Below, piece after piece: positions 52,209 to 60,019 of a stretch of 64,000 nucleotides of DNA. This DNA comes from Polyangium sp. 15x6 (lineage in GTDB: Bacteria > Myxococcota_A > Polyangia > Polyangiales > Polyangiaceae). The notes beneath the pieces were generated by a model. That model made no database searches. It was not told the origin of the DNA and saw only the letters and a program-made list of their open reading frames with translations. Both the position numbers and the translations under genes were made by a program. Position 1 is the stretch's first letter. Each line of letters opens with the position of its first letter. Location: assembly GCF_029960785.1 (NCBI RefSeq), contig NZ_JASBQE010000040.1:41302-105301 (forward strand). Direction: 5' to 3'.

Positions 52209-55200
52209 CCACGGATAGCACCGACAGGCGCGCCGAGCTCACGCCGGACCAGCGAGCGCTGCTCGATTGCTGGCTGCAGGGGCAATTTCCCGAGGAGGAG
52301 GCGGCGGCGCGGCTCCGACCCGTGACCGAGGGCGCGCAGGGACTGGCATCCTTCGCGCAGGAGCGGCTGTGGTTTCTGGAGCGGCTGCACCCCGGCGCGC
52401 CCATTTACAACGAGCCGCTCGCCCTGCATCTCTGCGGCGCGCTCGACGCCCCGGCGCTCGCGGATGCGCTCGGTCGGCTCGTCGGGCGCCACGAGGTGCT
52501 GAGGACGACGTATTCGATGAAGGACGGCTGCCTCCATCAGATCGTGGCTCCGCCCGCGCCCGTGCCGTTGCCGATCACCGATCTCCAGGATGCGCCTGCC
52601 GAGGAACGGCTATCCATTGCGACGAGCCATTGCGTCGCGGAGTCGAAGCGCGCCTTCGAGCTCGCAGCCGGCCCGGTTTTCCGTGCGCGCCTCTTCCGTA
52701 TCGGCGAAGCGGAGCACCTCCTGCTCCTCGTCATCCATCACATCGCCTGCGACGGCTGGTCGCTCAGTATCCTCGCACGCGAGCTCGGCGCGTATTATGC
52801 CGCGGCGTGCCGGCGCGAGCCCGCGCGCCTGCCCGAGCTCGGCCTGCGCTACATGGACTTCGCCCAGTGGCAGCGGCAATGGCTGAACAGCCGGGCCGCC
52901 CGCGAAGCGCGTGCCGCCTTGCAGGCGCGGCTGTCGGACGTCCCGACACTCACACTGCTCACCGACCACCCGCGCCCGCCCGTGCAGGGGCACGCGGGGG
53001 CGACACACGTGTTCACGCTGCCGGCGGCGCTCTCGGAGCGGCTCACCTCGCTTTGCCGTGCGCGTGGCGTCACCCTGTTCATGGCGCTGCTCACGGGGTT
53101 TTTCGCACTGCTCCACCGCTACACGGGCCAGGACGACATCGCTGTGGGCACGCCCGTCGCGGGTCGCGGCCGGACCGAGCTCGAGCCGCTGGTCGGCTTT
53201 TTCGTCAACATGCTCGTGCTGCGCGCGGACCTGTCGGCAGAGCCCACGTTCGCCGAGCTCTTGGAGCGCGTCCGCGAGGTCACGCTCGCGGCGCACGCGA
53301 CCGCGGAGTTCCCGTTCGACAAACTCGTCGAGGCGCTCCAGCCGACACGCGATCCGAGCCGCCAGCCGCTCTTCCAGGTGATGTTCGGGCTCCACAATGT
53401 CGCGCAGTCCGATCTCGATCTGCCGGGCCTGCACGTGAGCGCCATCGACATCGATCGGGGGGCCTCGAAATTCGACCTCGCCCTCTACATGGTCGAGCGC
53501 CCCGAGGGCCTGCGCGGCCTGCTCGAATACAGCACCGATCTCTTCGAGGCCGGCACCATCGCTCGGATGGCGAACCATCTCGTGCGGCTGCTCGAGCGCA
53601 TGGTGGACAACCCGGACAAACCGATTTCCCGTGTCGACCTGCTCGCGCCCGAGGAGCGCCGGCAGCTCCTCGAAACGTGGAACCCGCGCGTGAAGCCTTC
53701 GTCGGACGGTGCTTGCATTCACGAGCTCATCGAGGCGCAGGCCGCGCGGCGCCCCGATGCGCCGGCCCTCGCCACCGGGGACGAGCGGCTCTCCTATGCC
53801 GAGCTGAACCGCCGTGCCAACCTCCTCGCGCACCGCCTGCGTGCCGAGGGCGTGGGCCCCGAGGTCCCGGTCGGCATCTGCATGCAACGCTCGCCGGGGA
53901 TGATCATTGCGGTGCTTGCCGTGCTGAAGGCCGGCGGCGCCTATGTGCCCCTCGATCCTGCCTATCCATCCGCGCGCCTCGCGCTCATGCTGCGGGAGAG
54001 CGGGGCCCCCCTCCTGCTCACCCAGCGGCCCACGCGCGGCGCGTTCCCCGAGACGGCGGCGCGTGTGCACTGCATCGAGGACCTCGTCGCCGACGCGCGG
54101 CCGGAGCACGCCGAGAATCCGCCGCCCATTGCGTGCGCCGACCACCCCGCGTACATCATCTTCACCTCCGGCTCGACGGGGACCCCCAAGGGCGTCGTCG
54201 TGCTCCACCGGGGATTGTGCGCCATCGTCGAGGCGGAGACCCGTGCATTCGAGGTCGGGCCCGAGAGCCGTTTGTTGCAGTATGCCTCGCTCTCCTTCGA
54301 CGCCTCGGCAGCCGAGATCTTTCGTGCGCTCACGGCGGGGGCGACGCTCTGGCTCGGCCCTCCTGAACCCGTGCTGGCTGGCCCTCTGCTCTTGCGGCTG
54401 CTCGCTGAAGCCGAGATCTCGGTGGTCACGCTCCCGCCCTCGGTGCTGGCCACGCTCGAACCGACGGAGCTACCGGCGCTGCGCGTGCTCGCGGTCGCCG
54501 GTGAGGCCTGCCCAGCCGCGCTCGTCCGCAAATGGGCCAAGGGCCGACGTTTTCTCAATGTTTATGGTCCCACGGAGACGAGCATCGGGGCAACCTTTTG
54601 GGTCTGCGATGACCCTGACCTCGGCGACGGTCGCTCGCCGCCCATTGGCCGCCCGTTTCCGCACGTCGCCGTCTACGTGCTCGATCACCACCGACAGCCC
54701 GTGCCCATCGGGGTGCCGGCAGAGGTGTACATCGGCGGCCATGGCGTGGCGCGTGGCTACCTGAACCGGCCCGAATGGACGGTCGAGCGTTTCTTGCCCG
54801 ATCCCTTTGCTTTCGAGCCGTCGGCGCGAATGTACCGCACCGGCGATCGGGCCCGCTACCTGCCGGACGGCACGCTCGAATTCCTCGGACGAACCGATGG
54901 ACAGGTGAAGCTGCGCGGCATGCGCGTCGATCTCGGCGAGATAGAGGCGGTGCTCCAGGACCACCCGGCCGTCCAGCAAGCGGTGGTGCAAGCCCACGAG
55001 GACGCTCCGGGTGACGCGCGCCTGTGCGCATACGTCGAGCTCGGCTCGAAGCGCGCCGGGGACGCCGAGGCGATTGACGAGCTGCGCCGTTACCTGAGCG
55101 AACGGCTGCCGCGCCATTTCATCCCCTCCGCCTTCGTCCTCCTCGACGAAGTGCCTCGCACGCCGAGCGGCAAGGTCGACCGCCGGGCGCTACCCCGGCC

Positions 55201-56323
55201 GGATCGAGGCAGGAGCGACGAGCGCCCGAAGAAAGACCAGCCGCGCGACGAGCTCGAGGGGGCGCTCGTGCAGATCTGGGAGGAGACCATCGGCGTGCGG
55301 CCCATCGGGATCCGAGACGATTTTTTTGTCCTGGGTGGCCACTCGCTGCTCGCCGTGCGCCTCTTGAACCGGATTCGCCAACGCTTCGACCGCGATCTGC
55401 CCATCGCGCAGCTCTTGCAATTCCCCACGGTCGAGCACCTCGCGCACCTCTTGCGGCAGGGGGGGCCATCCCCGCAGCGCACGCTGCTCGTCCCGCTGAA
55501 TGCGAGCGGCGACGAACCGGCATTTTTCTGCGTGCATCCCGTGGGCGGAAATGTGCTCTGCTACGTGGAGCTCGCGCGGCTGCTCGGCCCGGAGCGGCCT
55601 TTTTATGGTATCGTTGCACCGGGCCTCCAGGGCGAGCGGCAGCCCTGCACCTCGATCGAACAGATGGCCGCCCTCTACATCGAGGCCATGCGCGAGCGGC
55701 AGCCCCACGGCCCCTATCTGCTCGGCGGCTGGTCGATGGGCGGCTGCATTGCGTTCGAAATGGCAAACCAGCTCGTCGCGATGGGCGAGGAGGTCGCGCT
55801 CCTCGCGCTTTTCGACACCCATGCCCCGACCCCCATCGATCTGCCCGACGGGATCGACGAGGTCGCGCTCGTGTCGTTGCTGGTCTCGGATCTGGCGCAG
55901 CAGGCCGAGCAGCCGATGCCGCCCGGGCTCGAAGAGGCGCTCGAACGCACGGAGCCCCATGCGCGGCGGCAGGTCGTGCTCGCGTCCGCCCGGGCAGCCG
56001 GCCTCTTGCCCCCCGACGTCGAGCCCGCCGAGCTCGATCCCTTGATCGCTGTCTTCGAGGCCAACGTGCTGGCGCATTGCCGTTATCGGCCGACGCCTTA
56101 TTCGGGCCGGATCACCCTGCTGCGGGCAGGCGACCCCAATGCGTGGGACGCTGGCAGCCCGGACCTCGGGTGGGGGGATTTGGCCCGGGGAGGCATCGAC
56201 ATGGAAGTGATTCCTGCAACCCATTACTCACTTCTCCGCCGGCATGTCGGGGCGCTCGAGGAACGGCTCCGAACGCGCCTTTCGGCCGCGGTGCGCCAAG
56301 GGCGCGATCGCGCGGCGAGCTGA
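52205..56323 (+). CDS. Terminal NRPS module: C-A-T-TE
   Basis: 1372 residues, start GTG 52205. Condensation domain with HHIACDGWS (His178, His179, Asp183). Adenylation domain about 505-1010: TSGSTGTPKG near 652, FDASAAEIF, NVYGPTETS, YRTGD. By eye the specificity positions read D-A-A-T-A-A-V-I-G(-K): Asp235 is kept, so an alpha-amino acid is activated. The set shares the D-A, T and A positions with Phe/Tyr codes but is not a textbook match. Carrier Ser1047 (LGGHSL). Thioesterase about 1110-1350: Ser1177 (GGWSMGG), Asp1204 (LFDTHAP), His1340 (ATHYSLL). One residue is added and the chain is released, probably as a free acid since one TE and no macrocycle signature are visible. Confidence 0.96.
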   Translation: MTTDSTDRRAELTPDQRALLDCWLQGQFPEEEAAARLRPVTEGAQGLASFAQERLWFLERLHPGAPIYNEPLALHLCGALDAPALADALGRLVGRHEVLRTTYSMKDGCLHQIVAPPAPVPLPITDLQDAPAEERLSIATSHCVAESKRAFELAAGPVFRARLFRIGEAEHLLLLVIHHIACDGWSLSILARELGAYYAAACRREPARLPELGLRYMDFAQWQRQWLNSRAAREARAALQARLSDVPTLTLLTDHPRPPVQGHAGATHVFTLPAALSERLTSLCRARGVTLFMALLTGFFALLHRYTGQDDIAVGTPVAGRGRTELEPLVGFFVNMLVLRADLSAEPTFAELLERVREVTLAAHATAEFPFDKLVEALQPTRDPSRQPLFQVMFGLHNVAQSDLDLPGLHVSAIDIDRGASKFDLALYMVERPEGLRGLLEYSTDLFEAGTIARMANHLVRLLERMVDNPDKPISRVDLLAPEERRQLLETWNPRVKPSSDGACIHELIEAQAARRPDAPALATGDERLSYAELNRRANLLAHRLRAEGVGPEVPVGICMQRSPGMIIAVLAVLKAGGAYVPLDPAYPSARLALMLRESGAPLLLTQRPTRGAFPETAARVHCIEDLVADARPEHAENPPPIACADHPAYIIFTSGSTGTPKGVVVLHRGLCAIVEAETRAFEVGPESRLLQYASLSFDASAAEIFRALTAGATLWLGPPEPVLAGPLLLRLLAEAEISVVTLPPSVLATLEPTELPALRVLAVAGEACPAALVRKWAKGRRFLNVYGPTETSIGATFWVCDDPDLGDGRSPPIGRPFPHVAVYVLDHHRQPVPIGVPAEVYIGGHGVARGYLNRPEWTVERFLPDPFAFEPSARMYRTGDRARYLPDGTLEFLGRTDGQVKLRGMRVDLGEIEAVLQDHPAVQQAVVQAHEDAPGDARLCAYVELGSKRAGDAEAIDELRRYLSERLPRHFIPSAFVLLDEVPRTPSGKVDRRALPRPDRGRSDERPKKDQPRDELEGALVQIWEETIGVRPIGIRDDFFVLGGHSLLAVRLLNRIRQRFDRDLPIAQLLQFPTVEHLAHLLRQGGPSPQRTLLVPLNASGDEPAFFCVHPVGGNVLCYVELARLLGPERPFYGIVAPGLQGERQPCTSIEQMAALYIEAMRERQPHGPYLLGGWSMGGCIAFEMANQLVAMGEEVALLALFDTHAPTPIDLPDGIDEVALVSLLVSDLAQQAEQPMPPGLEEALERTEPHARRQVVLASARAAGLLPPDVEPAELDPLIAVFEANVLAHCRYRPTPYSGRITLLRAGDPNAWDAGSPDLGWGDLARGGIDMEVIPATHYSLLRRHVGALEERLRTRLSAAVRQGRDRAAS

Positions 56324-56359
56324 GCACTGGCACCCACAACGACCTGGAAGGAACGGCCC

Positions 56360-57979
56360 ATGCCCGACATTCAAGCAGCGCTCACGGCTTTTCGACGTGC
56401 CATCGGCGACGAGCACGTGCGCACCGACGAGACCACCCTGACCGCAGTGCAGAGGGCGACCTTCGCCACGACCCAGAGCGCCCCCGCGGTGCTCCGGCCG
56501 GCGAACCGCGAGGAGGTCCAGGCCTGCGTCCGGATCGCCAATGAGCACAAGATCGCCCTCTATCCGATCAGCACGGGCAAGAACTGGGGATACGGCTCCA
56601 GCGTGCCTGCGCGCGACGGGAGCATGATCCTCGATCTCGGCCGCCTGAACCGCATCGTCGATTTCAGCGAGGAGCTCGCGTACATCACGGTGGAGCCGGG
56701 TGTCACGATGCAACAGGTGTACGAGCACCTGAAGGCACGTGGCTCGAAGCGGATGGTGAGCGTGACCGGCAGCGCGCCGCATACCAGCTTGATCGGCAAC
56801 GTCTGCGATCGCGGGATCGGAGCCGGGATCAACTCGGACCGCGCTGCGAACATCTGCGATCTCGAGGTCGTGTTGCCCACGGGCGAGCTCGTCCGAACGG
56901 GCTTCGGCCGCTTCGCCGGCGCCAAGACTGCGCGTGTCTATCGCTGGGGGGTCGGCCCCTACCTCGACGGCCTGTTCACCCAATCGAACCTCGGTGTCGT
57001 AACCCAGATGACCTTCTGGCTCGCGCCGGTGCCCGAGCATTACGAGGTCTTCTTCTTCCGGATTCACGACGAGTCGCGCCTCGCAGGCGTGGTCGACGCA
57101 ATCCGGGAGCTCAAGCTTCGGGGGATTCCGCGGACCAGCATCGCCCTCTGGAACGATTACAAGCTCCTCTCGGGCCGGCAGCAATACCCGTGGGAGGAGG
57201 CCGGCGGGCAGACCCCGCTGCCTCATGCGTTGCTGGAGCGAATGCGGCGCAAGTGGGGCGGCGGCATCTGGCTCGGGGGCGGGGCCATCTTCGCGTCGAC
57301 CAAGGAGCAGGTGAAAGCGGAGCGCGACGCCATTCGCAGGGCGCTCGTCGGGCGCGTCGACAAGCTGACCTTCCTCGATCGGACGGCGGCGACCGTTGCC
57401 CGCGCCCTGCGCGCCCCCGTCGCGCGGCTGACCGGCTTCGACCTTGGCCAGATCGTGGAAGCCTACGAAGCGACGCCGCACCTCGGCATTCCGATGCCGC
57501 ACAATATCCGCAGCGCTTACTGGCGGAAGCGTTCCCCCGCGCCCGCCGATCTCGATCCGGATCGCGATCGCTGCGGCGCCATCTGGTTCAGCCCGGCCGT
57601 GCCCGCCACCGGCGCGGATCTCGCGGTCGCGGCGGAGGCGATCAAGCGCGGAGCGCTCGCGCACCGGTTCGAGCCCAACATTGCGATGATCCTGTCGGCC
57701 GAGCGCTGCGTGAACATCGTCGCCGCGCTCGTTTACGATCGGGAAACGAAAGGAGAGGATGAGCGGGCCATGGCCTGCTACCGCGAGTTGTTCCGGAGCT
57801 TCACCGAGCAAGGGTATTACCCGTACCGGCTGGGCCTCCAATCGATGGAGTCTCTGCCGGCGTCGCAGGGTGGCTATGGTAAGCTGATGAACGCGCTCAA
57901 GAGAGCGCTGGATCCGAACGACATCCTCTCGCCCGGGCGCTACGACTTCCGTCACGAATGGCCTGACGGCGGCGCCTGA
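56360..57979 (+). CDS. VAO/PCMH-family FAD oxidase, putative oxidative decarboxylase tailoring enzyme
   Basis: 539 residues with AAGGA seven bases before the ATG. FAD-binding region: YPISTGKNWGYGSSVPA (about 68-84), then LDLGRLNRI and ITVEPGVTMQQ; C-terminal DPNDILSPGRYD closes the domain. The GKNWGYG segment and NVCDRGIGAG match the vanillyl-alcohol-oxidase/p-cresol-methylhydroxylase class, which oxidises 4-hydroxybenzylic positions, often with covalent FAD. It follows the releasing NRPS by 36 bp. A comparable flavoenzyme in chondrochloren biosynthesis oxidatively decarboxylates a tyrosine-terminated acid to a styryl amide. That role is inferred here from position and family, not shown. Confidence 0.9.
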   Translation: MPDIQAALTAFRRAIGDEHVRTDETTLTAVQRATFATTQSAPAVLRPANREEVQACVRIANEHKIALYPISTGKNWGYGSSVPARDGSMILDLGRLNRIVDFSEELAYITVEPGVTMQQVYEHLKARGSKRMVSVTGSAPHTSLIGNVCDRGIGAGINSDRAANICDLEVVLPTGELVRTGFGRFAGAKTARVYRWGVGPYLDGLFTQSNLGVVTQMTFWLAPVPEHYEVFFFRIHDESRLAGVVDAIRELKLRGIPRTSIALWNDYKLLSGRQQYPWEEAGGQTPLPHALLERMRRKWGGGIWLGGGAIFASTKEQVKAERDAIRRALVGRVDKLTFLDRTAATVARALRAPVARLTGFDLGQIVEAYEATPHLGIPMPHNIRSAYWRKRSPAPADLDPDRDRCGAIWFSPAVPATGADLAVAAEAIKRGALAHRFEPNIAMILSAERCVNIVAALVYDRETKGEDERAMACYRELFRSFTEQGYYPYRLGLQSMESLPASQGGYGKLMNALKRALDPNDILSPGRYDFRHEWPDGGA

Positions 57980-58032
57980 TTCATGAATTGCGCTTGCGCA
58001 TTGGAGGGCTTCGGTTAAGGTGGCGCCGCACC

Positions 58033-59466
58033 ATGATGAACGACGTTCTTGACCTCTCCCAAACGAACCTTCCCCGACCTTGGCCTCTACCGTTGCTCGG
58101 CTCGAAGCTGCATCTGGCGCGGTTCTTCCAGGACCCCATCAGCAGCCTTCTGACTCTGTATCGCGACCACGGTTCGACGGTCCTGCTTTCGGAGCGGCGC
58201 CCGGCGATCGTCTGCGCGTTCGGCGCCGAGAACAACCGCCAGATCCTCACGGACACGGAGACCTTTCACAATTACAGCACGTCCCTGGTCAAGACACCGC
58301 CCAACAGCGCGGCGTCACGCCTCCCGTTCTGGATGCCGGCCCTCAATGGGGAGGCGCACCGCCGCCGCCGAAGGCTCGTGATGCCGCTCTTCAGCAGGAG
58401 CACGGTCGAGGGATATCGCGACATCATGGCGACCCTCGGCGAGCGGCTCATCTCCGAGTGGCGCGTCGGGCAAACGGTCAACCTGACCGGTGAAATGGTG
58501 CGGATCACCTTGCCGGTCTTCCTGCGCTGCGTCTACGGCCTCGAGTTCACCAAGGACGCCGTGCCCATCGCGCACCTGGCGATGGACTTCCTCGACGGCA
58601 TGGGCTCCCTCCCCGCCATCCTCCTGCCGTTCAATGTCCCCGGGCTTCCCTACCACCATTTCCTGCGGACCTGCGAGCTCCTCGAGAAAGAGATCCAGGG
58701 CTTCATCCGCGAGCGGCGCGAAAACCCCACGAACGCGAGCAACGACCTGCTCTCGCTCCTGCTCCAGAGCCGCGACGAGGAAGGAAACGCATTGTCCGAG
58801 CCGGAGGTGGTGGCCGAGGTCAACGGCCTCTTCGTCGCCGGGCACGAGACCACCGCGAATACGCTGGCGTGGACGCTTTTCTTGCTGGCGCAGCACCCGC
58901 GCGTCCATGCCGACCTGCTCGACGAGCTCACGTCGGTCTTGCACGGCGACGCGCCCACGGTCGAGCAGCTCAACCAATTGCCGCTCCTCGACGCGGTCGT
59001 GAAGGAGAGCATGCGCTTGCTCCCTGCGATTCCCCTGCTGTTCCTGCGAAAAACCTCCAGGGATGTCGCGCTCGGGCGACACACGCTGCCCGAGGGGACC
59101 ACGGTCGCGCTGAGCCCCCTCGTCTCACACCACGCGCCGGACGTGTTCCCCGAGCCGCGGCGATTCCGGCCGGAGCGCTGGAGCACCCTCAAGCCGTCGC
59201 CGTACGAATACATGCCCTTCGGCGCTGGCCCGCGGCTATGCGTCGGCACCGCCTTCTCGATGCTGGAGCTGCGCATCCTGCTGGCGCTGATCGTGCAGCG
59301 CTATCGGCTTGCGCTCGTGCCAGGGACGGTCATGAACCCCAAGGTGCGGAGCGTCGTCATGGGGCTTTCGCGCGACATCGCGGTGCGTGTCGTACGACAA
59401 GACCGCAACTTCGAGCCCCCGATGCGCGTGGAGGGGACGATCCGCAATCTCGTGGACCTGTCGTAG
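58033..59466 (+). CDS. Cytochrome P450 tailoring oxidase
   Basis: 477 residues (MMNDVLDLS) with AAGGTGG before the start. Canonical P450 motifs: I-helix oxygen-activation AGHETT, the ExxR pair (KESMR), FRPERW, and heme ligand Cys403 in FGAGPRLCVG. No membrane anchor, so a soluble bacterial enzyme that needs external redox partners; none are encoded nearby. Last gene of the operon, 53 bp after the FAD oxidase, so probably hydroxylates or epoxidises the released product. A longer start is open but gives only a basic, unstructured extension. Confidence 0.95.
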   Translation: MMNDVLDLSQTNLPRPWPLPLLGSKLHLARFFQDPISSLLTLYRDHGSTVLLSERRPAIVCAFGAENNRQILTDTETFHNYSTSLVKTPPNSAASRLPFWMPALNGEAHRRRRRLVMPLFSRSTVEGYRDIMATLGERLISEWRVGQTVNLTGEMVRITLPVFLRCVYGLEFTKDAVPIAHLAMDFLDGMGSLPAILLPFNVPGLPYHHFLRTCELLEKEIQGFIRERRENPTNASNDLLSLLLQSRDEEGNALSEPEVVAEVNGLFVAGHETTANTLAWTLFLLAQHPRVHADLLDELTSVLHGDAPTVEQLNQLPLLDAVVKESMRLLPAIPLLFLRKTSRDVALGRHTLPEGTTVALSPLVSHHAPDVFPEPRRFRPERWSTLKPSPYEYMPFGAGPRLCVGTAFSMLELRILLALIVQRYRLALVPGTVMNPKVRSVVMGLSRDIAVRVVRQDRNFEPPMRVEGTIRNLVDLS

Positions 59467-59566
59467 CTCGACCCTTTCCGCCGTCACCGCGGGGAAAGGC
59501 GAGGGGGCGCACGCCTCCCTCGCCCCTCTCCCGGGACTGAGCATTGGTCTCATCTGGGAGCCGCTG

Positions 59567-59673
59567 CGCTGGGGCGTTGCCCCAGGCCCCACCGGGGCTA
59601 TCCGCCCCTGGACCCGGACCAGCGCAAGCGCTGGACCCGGGGTCGATGAACTGCGCTCCCGCGCAGTTCATCG
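59567..59673 (+). repeat. REP-like repeat, copy 1, with 13 bp perfect hairpin
   Basis: About 107 bp containing GGGGCG/CGCCCC-type internal symmetry, a GCGCAAGCGC palindrome, and at 59644-59673 a perfect 13 bp stem (CGATGAACTGCGC) with a four-base loop. The same elements occur in reverse orientation at 59784-59893. Confidence 0.75.
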
Positions 59674-59783
59674 AACAGGCCAGGTCAAGACCAAGGACGA
59701 CCCTGCCCATCAAAACCGCTTCAACGGGCAACGTGCCCGCCGCCAGCGTGCAATGCACCCTCATTGTCTTGCCACCGGCCTGT

Positions 59784-59893
59784 GGGAAGAACTGCGCATC
59801 GCGCAGTTCTTCCCCAAATGGTCCAGGGCTTGCCCTGGTTCGGGTCGAGGGGCGAACAGCCCCCGCGGGGCCCGGGGCAGCGCCCCGGCGCGG
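59784..59893 (-). repeat. REP-like repeat, copy 2 (inverted), with 14 bp perfect hairpin
   Basis: Inverted relative of 59567-59673. It begins with a 14 bp perfect stem (GGGAAGAACTGCGC, 59784-59797, paired to 59801-59814, loop of three). The remainder mirrors the GC-rich body of copy 1, so the pair can form larger cruciform-like structures. About 110 bp separate the two copies. Confidence 0.75.
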
Positions 59894-60019
59894 CGGTTTG
59901 AAGAGTCGCACGAACTCTGCGTGGGCCAAACTCCGCCGGTGCCAAGTCACCCCCTTTGGGATATAAACGTAACTGGTCGTAGTGCGTCGCCTTGACGGGG
60001 CGAGCGAGCAAGGTTTTCG

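Larger units (their letters stand above)
59467..60019. other. Intergenic region between the biosynthetic operon and the kinase gene
   Basis: No gene is supported. It holds two inverted hairpin repeats and is the plausible 3' boundary of the cluster. A run-off terminator could be formed by the hairpins, although no T tract follows them directly. Confidence 0.6.

Noticed and set aside
19103..59466. Halogenase, radical SAM methyltransferase, phosphopantetheinyl transferase, type II thioesterase, regulator or transporter within the cluster
   Set aside because: Every gene is accounted for by PKS, NRPS, extender or oxidase functions. None of these could be supported.
59521..60000. Several short open frames in the repeat region, both strands
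   Set aside because: They run across inverted hairpins, lack ribosome binding sites and domains, and translate as Pro/Arg/Gly-rich text.
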